Source: J013 sp038521775 (lineage in GTDB: Bacteria > Pseudomonadota > Alphaproteobacteria > Rhodobacterales > Rhodobacteraceae). Taken from it: a DNA stretch of 34,793 nt. The notes beneath the pieces were generated by a model. The model did not search any database. It saw nothing but the letters and a program-made list of their open reading frames with translations, and was not told the origin of the DNA. The position numbers were made by a program, and so were the translations under genes. This document shows positions 15,706 to 22,945 of the stretch, one piece after another (within the stretch, counting starts at the first letter, position 1; each line of letters starts with the position of its first letter). The stretch lies in the NCBI GenBank assembly GCA_038521775.1, contig JBCBKN010000001.1, positions 1-34,793 of the forward strand, written 5' to 3'.

Positions 15706-15727
15706 TTGACACGCAACGGGGGTTGCG
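15706..15727 (+). promoter_or_regulatory. TTGACA element with adjoining CGCAAC/GTTGCG palindrome upstream of scoA
   Basis: A consensus -35 hexamer TTGACA (15706-15711) is directly followed by a perfect 6-bp inverted repeat, CGCAAC (15712-15717) and GTTGCG (15722-15727), with a GGGG loop. No good -10 is seen at 17 bp. It may be an operator inside a promoter spacer for scoAB, or a hairpin ending the upstream gene. Confidence 0.35.
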
Positions 15728-15814
15728 CGAGACGCAGGGAACGGGCGACAGCCAAACCGGACGATCCGGGGTGATCGGGACGGTCCGGGCTTGGACGCGG
15801 TCAGGGAGGCGTGG

Positions 15815-16510
15815 ATGAAGAAGGTCTATGGCAGCGCGGCAGACGCGCTGGACGGGCTGCTGTTTGACGGCATGACCATTGCGGCCGGCGGGTTCGGGCT
15901 GTGCGGCATCCCCGAAAACCTGATTGCGGCGATTCGCGCGGCGGGCACGAAAGAGCTGACCATCGCCTCGAACAATGCCGGGGTCGACGAGTTCGGGCTG
16001 GGCCTGCTGCTGCAGACCCGGCAGGTGCGCAAGATGCTCTCCTCCTATGTGGGCGAGAATGCCGAATTCATGCGCCAATACCTGTCGGGCGAGCTGGAGC
16101 TGGAGTTCAACCCGCAGGGCACGCTGGCCGAGCGGATGCGCGCCGGCGGCTGCGGCATCCCGGCCTTTTACACCCAGACCGGGGTCGGGACGATCATTGC
16201 CGAGGGCAAGGAGCATAAGGAGTTCGACGGCAAGACCTATATCATGGAGCGCGCCATCCTGGCCGATCTGTCGATCGTGAAGGCCTGGAAGGCCGATGTC
16301 TCGGGCAATCTTCTGTTCCGCAAGACCGCGCGGAACTTCAATCCGCCGGCGGCGATGTGCGGAAAGGTCTGCGTGGCCGAGGTCGAGGAGATCGTGCCGC
16401 TGGGCGCGCTCGACCCCGACAAGATCCACCTGCCCGGCATCTATGTGCACCGGCTGATTGCGGGCGCGCATGAAAAGCGCATCGAGCAGCGGACCATCCG
16501 GGCCGCCTGA
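15815..16510 (+). CDS. scoA: 3-oxoacid (succinyl-CoA:acetoacetate) CoA-transferase subunit A
   Basis: Alpha subunit of the enzyme moving CoA from succinyl-CoA to acetoacetate, used in ketone-body and branched-chain breakdown and polyhydroxybutyrate turnover. I choose ATG at 15815 rather than the in-frame ATG at 15791 because AGGGAGG sits at 15803-15809 and the protein then starts MKKVYGSA, as in homologues (231 residues). GGFGLCGIPENLI near the N terminus is the CoA-transferase family I signature; the catalytic Glu is on the B subunit. scoB follows after an unusually long 174-bp gap containing repeats and a large hairpin. The stop codon is the first of a series of repeated GCCTGA units. Confidence 0.95.
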   Translation: MKKVYGSAADALDGLLFDGMTIAAGGFGLCGIPENLIAAIRAAGTKELTIASNNAGVDEFGLGLLLQTRQVRKMLSSYVGENAEFMRQYLSGELELEFNPQGTLAERMRAGGCGIPAFYTQTGVGTIIAEGKEHKEFDGKTYIMERAILADLSIVKAWKADVSGNLLFRKTARNFNPPAAMCGKVCVAEVEEIVPLGALDPDKIHLPGIYVHRLIAGAHEKRIEQRTIRAA

Positions 16511-16592
16511 TTTGGGAAGCCTGACCGGGGAAGCCTGATTTGGGAAGCCTGACCCGGGAGGCCTTGTTTGGGCCAACTGATCTGGGAAGCCG
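16502..16592. repeat. Tandem 14-16 bp repeats beginning at the scoA stop codon
   Basis: The scoA end reads GCCGCCTGATTTGGGAA, and GGGAAGCCTGA then recurs at roughly 14-16 bp intervals with decay (three clear copies, then GGGAGGCC and GGGAAGCCGG). The repeated unit includes the stop-like GCCTGA. Confidence 0.8.
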
Positions 16593-16663
16593 GCCCCGGC
16601 ATTTCGGGTCGGCCCGCGCCCACCCGCCCACCCGCGCGCGCCGACCCGGCCTGCCGGGGCCGG
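16590..16663 (+). promoter_or_regulatory. Large two-stage inverted repeat between scoA and scoB
   Basis: Outer arms CCGGCCCCGGCA (16590-16601) and TGCCGGGGCCGG (16652-16663) match perfectly over 12 bp. Inner arms CGGGTCGGC (16605-16613) and GCCGACCCG (16640-16648) match over 9 bp. The arms are separated by 3-nt mismatches on each side and close on a 26-nt loop. The hairpin ends 9 nt before the scoB Shine-Dalgarno (GGAGAG, 16673-16678). It could act in attenuation, mRNA processing or protection; no T tract follows. Confidence 0.6.
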
Positions 16664-16684
16664 GCCCGAAACGGAGAGATGTGA

Positions 16685-17311
16685 ATGCCCTGGGACCGTG
16701 ATGAGATGGCGGCGCGCGCCGCGCAGGAGCTTGAGGATGGCATGTATGTCAATCTTGGCATCGGCATCCCCACGCTGGTGTCAAACCACATTCCCGACGG
16801 GATCGATGTGACGCTGCAATCGGAAAACGGGATGCTGGGCATGGGCCCGTTCCCGACCGAGGAGGAGGTCGATGCCGATCTGATCAATGCCGGCAAACAG
16901 ACGATCACCGAGCTGGACCGGACCGCCTATTTCGACAGTGCCGCGAGCTTTGGCATGATCCGGGGCGGCAAGATCGCGATGGCCATTCTGGGCGCCATGG
17001 AGGTGTCGGAGACCGGCGATCTGGCCAATTGGATGATCCCGGGCAAGCTGGTCAAGGGCATGGGCGGCGCGATGGATCTGGTCGCCGGGGTCGGCCGGGT
17101 CGTGGTGATCATGGACCACACCAACAAGGCGGGCGATCCCAAGCTCTTGCATGAATGCAGCTTGCCGCTGACCGGCCGGCAGGTGGTCGACCGGATCATC
17201 ACCAATCTGGGCGTTCTGGATGTGGTTGAGGGCGGTCTGTCGGTGGTCGAGCTGGCGCCCGGCGTCACGCGCGAGGAGATGGACGCCAAGACCGAGGCAA
17301 AGCTCGTCTGA
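16685..17311 (+). CDS. scoB: 3-oxoacid (succinyl-CoA:acetoacetate) CoA-transferase subunit B
   Basis: Beta subunit carrying the catalytic residue of the CoA-transferase. The 208 residues match the family. The SENG motif (46-49) includes the nucleophilic Glu47 that forms the CoA thioester intermediate; NLGIGIPTLV (23-32) and GGAMDLVAG are further signatures. ATG at 16685 has GGAGAG at 16673-16678. A nearer ATG at 16679 is followed at once by TGA and cannot encode scoB. It partners scoA to form the alpha/beta heteromer; the intervening hairpin may tune the ratio of the two messages. Downstream is a 407-bp repeat-rich gap. Confidence 0.96.
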   Translation: MPWDRDEMAARAAQELEDGMYVNLGIGIPTLVSNHIPDGIDVTLQSENGMLGMGPFPTEEEVDADLINAGKQTITELDRTAYFDSAASFGMIRGGKIAMAILGAMEVSETGDLANWMIPGKLVKGMGGAMDLVAGVGRVVVIMDHTNKAGDPKLLHECSLPLTGRQVVDRIITNLGVLDVVEGGLSVVELAPGVTREEMDAKTEAKLV

Positions 17312-17718
17312 ACTGCGGCCAGGCATGATCCGCGCATAGGGGCGTCCTGGCGGGTGTGTTCGGGCAGCTGAGACGGGCACATGAGACAGGCGCGGGAGAC
17401 GGGCGCGGCACCATTGGCCCGCGGCAGCGCCACGGCCCGGCATTGTTATGGCCCGGCATTGTTACGGCGCGGCATCGCTAACGGGCCCGGGCACGACAAA
17501 TGCACCGCAACCGCACCGACAAATGCCATGCGGGGAGGGTAATGGCCGGATTGGCCGCATTGGGCTGACCGCCGCCGCAACGGCTGGTATTTGGCGCAAA
17601 GGTCGCGGTCCGACCGGAATGGCGCCGCAAAACCGTCGCAATGGGCGGTCAGGTGCACGGGGGCCCCGCGCGGCCGATCGGCGCGCATGGGCGGACCGGA
17701 TGCAATGCTGTGGGGACC
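17312..17718. other. 407-bp non-coding interval after scoB
   Basis: No convincing gene is found. It contains degenerate repeats of GAGACGGGC type (17369-17408), three 16-bp units at 17433-17480, and two CGACAAATGC copies (17493-17530 region). The promoter for the downstream membrane-protein/DprE-like trio should lie here, but no clear -35/-10 pair was found. Confidence 0.55.
17433..17480. repeat. Three-copy 16-bp tandem repeat
   Basis: CGGCCCGGCATTGTTA (17433-17448), TGGCCCGGCATTGTTA (17449-17464) and CGGCGCGGCATCGCTA (17465-17480) are directly adjacent. The period matches that of the repeat at the lexA 3' end. Confidence 0.85.
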
Positions 17719-18690
17719 ATGCTGGCCGTTGCCTCTCAAAGACCTGGGCTGCTGACCACCGGGCTCCTTTTGGGGCTTTTCGTGGCGAGCCTGGTTGCAG
17801 CGGTTCTTGCCACCGGCTGGCAGGAGACGGCCGATGCGCTGGGCCGGCTGAGCCTCTGGCATCTGGCGCTTCTGCTCGCCCTGTCGCTGGGCAATTACCT
17901 GGCCCGGGCCGCGCGCTGGCACCATCTGGCGCGATCTGCGGGGCTGCCGACCGGGTTTTCGCAGAACACGCGGCATTACCTTGGCGGGTTTGCGCTGACC
18001 GCGACGCCCGGACGGCTGGGCGAGCTGGTGCGGCTGCGCTGGCTGGGGCGCGAGACCGGCTGGCCGATTGACCGCACAGCGCCGCTGGCGCTGGCCGATC
18101 GCGCCTCGGAGCTGGCCGCGGTCGCCCTGCTTCTGGCGCTGGCCGTGGGGCTGTCTGCGCTGGGCCTGGGCTTTGTCTGGCCGCTGATTGCGCTGTCGCT
18201 GGTGCTGGCCTGGGTTGCCTCCTCACCGCGGCTTTTGTACCGGGCGGTGACGCTGTGCTGGCGCATCCTGGGCCGCTGGGGGCGGCTTTTTGCGCGGCTG
18301 CGCCGGGTTGCGGCGGGGCTGGCGCCCTTCCTGCGGCCGCGCGCCGGGCTGCCCGCGCTGGCGCTGGGCGCGCTGGGTTGGTTTTTCGAGGGGCTGGCCT
18401 TTTACCTCCTGCTCGACTGGCTGGGCGCGCCGCTGCCGCTTTGGACCGCGGTGGCGATCTTTCTGGCGGCAATGATCTCGGGCGCGCTGGCCGGGCTGCC
18501 GGGCGGGCTGGGCGGGGCCGAGGCCGCGATGATCGCGATGCTGGCCCTGGCCGATGTGCCCTTGGAGATTGCGTTGCCGGCCACCGCGATCATCCGTGCG
18601 ACGACACTCTGGTTTGCAATTCTGATCGGCTTGGGCATATTCCCCATCGCCGAGGCACGGTCCCGGCAGAACCGGCCTGGGGACGCATGA
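17719..18690 (+). CDS. Multi-pass membrane protein, LPG-synthase transmembrane (UPF0104) family; candidate lipid transporter
   Basis: I choose ATG at 17719 (323 residues, GGGGAC just upstream), which places the first membrane helix at the N terminus; the frame opens at 17641 but the extension is not membrane-like. The protein has about seven or eight hydrophobic helices. TPGRLGELVRLRWLG near residue 95 and the Gly-rich GLPGGLGGAEAAMIAM near residue 265 are typical of the transmembrane half of lysylphosphatidylglycerol synthases and related standalone proteins; no aminoacyl-transferase domain follows. Its stop overlaps the next gene's ATG (ATGA, 18687-18690), tying it to the DprE1-like oxidase. 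I infer a role in moving or handling the lipid-linked product; function is not established. Confidence 0.85.
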   Translation: MLAVASQRPGLLTTGLLLGLFVASLVAAVLATGWQETADALGRLSLWHLALLLALSLGNYLARAARWHHLARSAGLPTGFSQNTRHYLGGFALTATPGRLGELVRLRWLGRETGWPIDRTAPLALADRASELAAVALLLALAVGLSALGLGFVWPLIALSLVLAWVASSPRLLYRAVTLCWRILGRWGRLFARLRRVAAGLAPFLRPRAGLPALALGALGWFFEGLAFYLLLDWLGAPLPLWTAVAIFLAAMISGALAGLPGGLGGAEAAMIAMLALADVPLEIALPATAIIRATTLWFAILIGLGIFPIAEARSRQNRPGDA

Positions 18691-20012
18691 TCTGGGCAGA
18701 GAAAACCTATGCGGGCTGGGGTCGGGTCCGGCAGGCTGATGGGCGCCTGGCGCGGCCCGAGAAGGCCGCCGCACTCGGCGCGATCCTGAGCGCGGAGCCT
18801 CAGCCCCTGGCGGCCATTGGCGGGCTGCGCTCCTATGGCGATGCGGCGCTGAACGGTGCCGGCCCGGGCGTGCTGATGACCCGGCTGGACCGGATCCTGG
18901 ATTTTGACGAGGCCACGGGCGAGGTCGAGGTCGAGGCCGGCATCACCCTGCGCGCGCTGATCGATGTATTTGCCGCGCGCGGCTGGATGCCGGCGGTGGT
19001 TCCGGGCACCGGGCATGCGACGGTGGGCGGCGCGATTGCCAATGACGTGCATGGCAAGAACCATCACCAGGCCGGCAGCTTTGCCCAGCATGTGCGCGAG
19101 ATCGAGCTTTTGGGTGTCGATGGAAGCCTGCGGCGCATCACGGCCGAGCGCGATCCCGACGCGTTCCGCGCCACGGCCGGCGGGGTCGGGCTGACCGGGA
19201 TCATCCGCGCCGCGCGGCTGCAGCTTGCGGCCTGCCCGGGCGAGGTGATGGAGGTTGAGGAGCATCGGATCCCCGATCTCGATGCGTTCATGGAAGCCCT
19301 GGAGGGGTCGAACCACCCGTTCACGGTGGGCTGGATCGATGCGACCGCGCGCGGCGCCGATCTTGGCCGCGGCATTCTGGAGGAGGCCGATTTCGCCCGG
19401 GCGCCGGGCAAGGCGCGGCCGGCGGGGCGCGGCCCCAAGATCCCGCTCGATGCGCCGGGCTTCTTGCTGTCGCGGCCCATCGTGCGGCTGTTCAACCGGG
19501 CCTATTTTGCGCGCGTGCCCGCGGCCGGGCGGGTGCGCCAGCGGCATCTGACCAAGTTTCTGTTTCCCCTCGACAGCCTGCGCGACTGGAACCGGCTTTA
19601 CGGCAAGCGCGGCTTTCACCAGTTTCAATGCGTGCTGCCCCAGGCCGCGGTCGACACGCTGCAGGGCATATTGGAGGCGGTGTCCGAGGCAGGGCTCGCC
19701 TCGCCGCTTGCCGTGCTCAAAAAGCTGGGGCCGGGCCGGGCGGGCATGCTCTCCTTTCCCATGGAGGGGTGGACCCTGGCGGTCGATTTTCCCAACCGCG
19801 CCACCGCCGCGCCGCTGATCGCGCGGCTTGAGGAGATGACCCAGGCGGCGGGCGGGCGGATCTATCTGGCCAAGGATGCGCTGTCGCGGCCCGAGGCGGT
19901 GGCGGCGATGTATCCCGAATTGCCGGCTTTCCGCACGGTGCTGGCGGAGCTGGACCCGGATGCGCGGTTTCAGACCGATCTGGCGCGCCGGCTTGCGCTG
20001 CGCGGCGCATGA
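18687..20012 (+). CDS. DprE1-like FAD-dependent oxidase (polyprenylphosphoryl-ribose 2-oxidase family)
   Basis: Mycobacterial DprE1 oxidises the 2'-OH of decaprenylphosphoryl-ribose, the first half of its epimerisation to the arabinose form. This 441-residue protein starts at ATG 18687, overlapping the previous stop by ATGA. The FAD-binding region matches closely: GLRSYGDAALN (46-56) and PGTGHATVGGAIANDVHGKN (106-125), continuing into HHQAGSF. The C-terminal GWTLAVDFP (361-369) aligns with the DprE1 segment that carries Cys387 in M. tuberculosis; here that position is Ala365, while the active-site Lys is kept as Lys396 in YLAKD. Pairing with the next SDR gene supports an epimerase role. The natural polyprenyl substrate is unknown. 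Confidence 0.85.
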   Translation: MIWAEKTYAGWGRVRQADGRLARPEKAAALGAILSAEPQPLAAIGGLRSYGDAALNGAGPGVLMTRLDRILDFDEATGEVEVEAGITLRALIDVFAARGWMPAVVPGTGHATVGGAIANDVHGKNHHQAGSFAQHVREIELLGVDGSLRRITAERDPDAFRATAGGVGLTGIIRAARLQLAACPGEVMEVEEHRIPDLDAFMEALEGSNHPFTVGWIDATARGADLGRGILEEADFARAPGKARPAGRGPKIPLDAPGFLLSRPIVRLFNRAYFARVPAAGRVRQRHLTKFLFPLDSLRDWNRLYGKRGFHQFQCVLPQAAVDTLQGILEAVSEAGLASPLAVLKKLGPGRAGMLSFPMEGWTLAVDFPNRATAAPLIARLEEMTQAAGGRIYLAKDALSRPEAVAAMYPELPAFRTVLAELDPDARFQTDLARRLALRGA

Positions 20013-20743
20013 GCGCGTGCTGGGTGATCCTGGGCGCAAGCTCGGCCATGGCGCGGGCCTTTGCGCGCGAGGCGGCAAGGCGCGGGCATGCGCTGATCCT
20101 GGCCGGCCGCGATGTCGAGGATCTGGCCCGCGATGCGGCCGATGCGCGGGCACGGGGCGCCCCGACGGTCGAGGTTGCGGCCTGGGACACACGCGTGCCG
20201 GAGAGCCATGCGGCGCTGGCCGCCCTGGCGGGGGAGCAGACCGGTCCGCTGGGCGTGGCGGTGTTCGCCGGCTCGATGCCCGACCAGGCCGCGATGGACG
20301 CCGCGCCCGAGCTGATCGACGGGCTGATGTCGGACAATTTCACCGGGCTTGCCGGCACGCTGCACCGGCTGGCGCCGCTGATCGAGGCGCGGGGCGGCAC
20401 GGTGCTGGGCGTGGGCTCGGTGGCCGGTGATCGCGGGCGGCTGGGCAATTATCTCTACGGCGCCGCGAAATCGGCCTTTCACACCTATCTGGCCGGGCTG
20501 CGCAACCGGCTGGGCCGGCGCGGCGGCCATGTGGTCACGGTCAAGCCCGGCTTTGTCGACACGGCGATGACCTGGGGCCTGCCGGGGCTGTTTCTGGTCG
20601 CCCAGCCCGAGGATGTGGCGCGCGATTGCTGGCGGGCCATCGACCGGCGGCGCAACGTGATCTACACGCCCTGGTTCTGGGTCATGATCATGACCATCAT
20701 CCGGACCGTGCCGGAACGCATCTTCAAAAAGCTCAAGATCTGA
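20009..20743 (+). CDS. DprE2-like short-chain dehydrogenase (2-keto reductase partner of DprE1)
   Basis: NAD(P)H-dependent SDR expected to reduce the 2-keto intermediate to the arabinose epimer. The 244 residues start at ATG 20009, overlapping the DprE1-like stop (ATGA). The nucleotide loop GASSAMA (9-15) is a variant lacking the last Gly of the usual motif, as in other members of this subgroup. The active site has Ser137, Tyr150 and Lys154 (YGAAK), followed by PGFVDTAMT. The C-terminal hydrophobic stretch (FWVMIMTIIRTV) ahead of a basic tail (KKLKI) suggests membrane attachment. The gene overlaps the convergent lpxB by 11 bp, and both stop codons lie in a small palindrome. Confidence 0.85.
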   Translation: MSACWVILGASSAMARAFAREAARRGHALILAGRDVEDLARDAADARARGAPTVEVAAWDTRVPESHAALAALAGEQTGPLGVAVFAGSMPDQAAMDAAPELIDGLMSDNFTGLAGTLHRLAPLIEARGGTVLGVGSVAGDRGRLGNYLYGAAKSAFHTYLAGLRNRLGRRGGHVVTVKPGFVDTAMTWGLPGLFLVAQPEDVARDCWRAIDRRRNVIYTPWFWVMIMTIIRTVPERIFKKLKI

Positions 20744-20746
20744 GCT
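20730..20746. terminator. Palindrome containing the stop codons of the SDR gene and lpxB
   Basis: AGCTCA (20730-20735), loop AGATC, TGAGCT (20741-20746). The right arm begins with the SDR TGA and the left arm ends with the lpxB TGA on the other strand. It is a short 6-bp stem, so it is only a weak candidate for a bidirectional terminator. Confidence 0.35.
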
Positions 20747-22100
20747 GGGGCGCCTGCGCGGCCCGCCCGGCCCGCCCGGCAAGGCAGGCCAGAACCGCAT
20801 CGGCCGCGCGCAGCGACGGCGAGGGCCCGCCCCGCCCGATGCGGCTCATTGCAAGGTCGAGCGCCTCGACCTGCGCGGCCCGGGCCGGGGCATGCGCCAG
20901 CAAGGGCGCCAGCGCGTCGGCCAGCGTGTCGGGCGTGGCATATTCCTGCAAAAACTCCGGCACAGCGCGGCTGTCGGTCAGAAGATTGACCAGATTGGCG
21001 GTGTTGACCTTCACGATATGCCGCACGATCAGCGAGGTGAGGTGGTTCACGCGGTAGGCTGCGACCATCGGGCAGCGCATGGCGGCAAGCTCCAGCACCA
21101 CGGTGCCGGAGGCGGCAAGCGCGGCATCGGCCGCGGCAAAGGCGGTGAGCTTGCGCGCCTCGGCGAGGTCGGCGGGCCGCCCGCGCGGGTCGAGCAGGGT
21201 GACCGGCACCGGCCAATCGGCGCAGGCGGCGGCCACCTGGTCGGCCACGAAGGCAGCGGCCGGAAGCACGACCTGAAGGCCGGGAAAGCGCGGGGCAAGC
21301 CGGGCGAGTGCGGCGCCGAACAGCGGCATATGGCGGGCGACCTCGCCGCGTCGGCTGCCGGGCAGGACGCAGAGAAGCGGCGCCTCGGCGGGTGGGTCCT
21401 CTGGCCCGTTCCCCGGGTCACCCCCTGGCCCGTTCCATGGCGCGCCCTGCGGCCTGACCCCGGGAGGGTTGCCCGCGCCAAGACCAAGCTCGACGCGAAA
21501 CGCCGCACAGGCGTCGGGCGCGGGGGGCGCCAGCAGGGCGGCGGGATGGCCGACAAAATCGCAGCCCATGCCGGCGGCGGTCATATAGGGCGGCTCGAAG
21601 GGCAAGAGGGCGAGCACATGGTCGACATGCCGGGCCATGCGCTGTGCCCGTCCCGGCCGCCAGGCCCAGACCGAGGGCGCCACGTAATGGATGATCGGGA
21701 TCTCCGGACGTGCCGCGCGCAGCTTTGCGGCGACCCGCAGGCCGAAATCGGGGCTGTCGATGGTGACCAGCGCGTCGGGCTGCGCCGCAATCGCCGCCTG
21801 TGCTGTCTGATCGATCCGGCGCAGCAGCCTGCGCAGCCGCGGCAGCACCTCGACCAGGCCCATCACGGCGATTTCGGAGATGTCAAAAAGCGGATCGAGC
21901 CCGTTTCGCTGCATCAGCGGGCCGCCCAGCCCGGCAAAGCTGGTCGCGGGCGCGCGGGCGCGCAGTCCCTCCATCAGCCCCGCACCCAGCCGGTCGCCCG
22001 AAAGCTCGCCTGCGACCAGAAACAGGCGCGGCCCAGTGCCGGCCGCTGACGCGATGTGCGGCGGCCCGGGGTTAGACCCGCTGCCCGGTGCATCGGTCAC
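20733..22100 (-). CDS. lpxB: Lipid-A-disaccharide synthase with an inserted Gly/Pro linker
   Basis: Glycosyltransferase (GT19) joining UDP-diacylglucosamine and lipid X to form the lipid A disaccharide at the inner membrane. I place the start at GTG 22100, overlapping the lpxI stop (GTGA); this gives 455 residues, long for LpxB (E. coli has 382). Signatures: GELSGDRLGA (31-40), YVAPSVWAWRPGRA (139-152), LLPFEPPYM, GHPAALL, LPGSRRGEV (246-254) and ASGTVVLELA. Residues about 208-240 are a Gly/Pro/Asn-rich insertion ahead of the PGSR motif, generated by a 24-bp repeat, and the first 20 residues are an extra low-complexity tail. Both extras are probably tolerated surface loops. Last gene of the envelope block. 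Confidence 0.95.
   Translation of the reverse strand: MTDAPGSGSNPGPPHIASAAGTGPRLFLVAGELSGDRLGAGLMEGLRARAPATSFAGLGGPLMQRNGLDPLFDISEIAVMGLVEVLPRLRRLLRRIDQTAQAAIAAQPDALVTIDSPDFGLRVAAKLRAARPEIPIIHYVAPSVWAWRPGRAQRMARHVDHVLALLPFEPPYMTAAGMGCDFVGHPAALLAPPAPDACAAFRVELGLGAGNPPGVRPQGAPWNGPGGDPGNGPEDPPAEAPLLCVLPGSRRGEVARHMPLFGAALARLAPRFPGLQVVLPAAAFVADQVAAACADWPVPVTLLDPRGRPADLAEARKLTAFAAADAALAASGTVVLELAAMRCPMVAAYRVNHLTSLIVRHIVKVNTANLVNLLTDSRAVPEFLQEYATPDTLADALAPLLAHAPARAAQVEALDLAMSRIGRGGPSPSLRAADAVLACLAGRAGRAAQAPQLRS
21401..21436. repeat. In-frame 24-bp repeat within lpxB
   Basis: CTGGCCCGTTCC occurs at 21401-21412 and 21425-21436, each followed by related sequence. On the coding strand it yields repeated NGP(G/E)DP residues in the LpxB insertion. 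Confidence 0.75.
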
Positions 22101-22936
22101 GGATGCGGGCGGCCCCAAAGGAACAGCCCCGCCGCATCGGCCTCGGCGACGGTTTCCTTGAGCCCCAGGATCAGCACGCCCCCCGGTGCGACGGCGATGC
22201 CGGCCAGACCTGCCTGCGCGGCGCGGCGCACGGTTTCGGGCCCGATGGCCGGCAGGTCGAGCCGCCAATCCTGGCCGGGCTTGGGCATTTTGGCGAGAAC
22301 CCCGCGCCCGCCCTTTGGATCGGGGCGCAGCGTCGCGCCGGTCTGGGCGACAAAATCAAGCAGCGCATCGGTGCCGGCGAGCGATTCAAGGCCCAGGCAG
22401 AGCCCTTGGGCGACGACCGCTGCCTGCCCGACATCGAGCCTGCCGATGCCCAGCGCCAGATCGGCCGCCCGGGCGGCATCGGCGCGGTCGGCCGCGCCCG
22501 GTTCGATGCGGCCCAGCACGCCGTCGCGGGCCAGCAGCTCCTCCAGCTCATCATGCGGTGGGACCACGGCAAAACCCTCCGCCTCAAAGACCGAGGCCAG
22601 CCCGCGCAGGGTGGCATCATCGCCATGCCGCAGCATCGGCAGGACCCGCGGCGCCAGGCGCAGGGCGGTCAGATCGAAGCGCAGGGGGTCGAGCTGGGGC
22701 CGCCGCATGCCGCCGGCAAAGGTGACCCGGTCGCAGCCGGCCTTGCGCAGCGCGGCAAAAAGCCGGCCCGGTTTTTCAAAGGGCGGCCGGGTGTGGGGAT
22801 GGGCGGCCAGCCAGTCCCCCGCATCGACGCCCTGAAAGCCCACCACCAGATGCGGCTTTTCGCGGTCGGCGCAGGTCTGGGCGATCAGCCGCGGCAAATC
22901 GCCCGAGCCGGCAATGATGCCCAAGGTGCCGCCCAT
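22097..22936 (-). CDS. lpxI: UDP-2,3-diacylglucosamine pyrophosphatase LpxI
   Basis: Hydrolyses UDP-2,3-diacylglucosamine to lipid X and UMP, the step performed by LpxH in enterobacteria; LpxI is the alphaproteobacterial replacement. The 279 residues match the family (formerly DUF1009). The N terminus GTLGIIAGSGDLPRLIA and the C-terminal GRGVLAKMPKPGQDWRLDLP and GPETVRRAAQAGLAGIAV are characteristic. ATG at 22936 is 9 bp after the lpxA stop, and its own stop overlaps the lpxB GTG, so lpxA-lpxI-lpxB are a translationally coupled lipid A unit. Confidence 0.96.
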   Translation of the reverse strand: MGGTLGIIAGSGDLPRLIAQTCADREKPHLVVGFQGVDAGDWLAAHPHTRPPFEKPGRLFAALRKAGCDRVTFAGGMRRPQLDPLRFDLTALRLAPRVLPMLRHGDDATLRGLASVFEAEGFAVVPPHDELEELLARDGVLGRIEPGAADRADAARAADLALGIGRLDVGQAAVVAQGLCLGLESLAGTDALLDFVAQTGATLRPDPKGGRGVLAKMPKPGQDWRLDLPAIGPETVRRAAQAGLAGIAVAPGGVLILGLKETVAEADAAGLFLWGRPHP

Positions 22937-22945
22937 GCCGATCGC

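Noticed and set aside
18402..20192. Long minus-strand open frame across the DprE1-like gene
   Set aside because: Antisense shadow; the plus-strand product has clear FAD-oxidase motifs.
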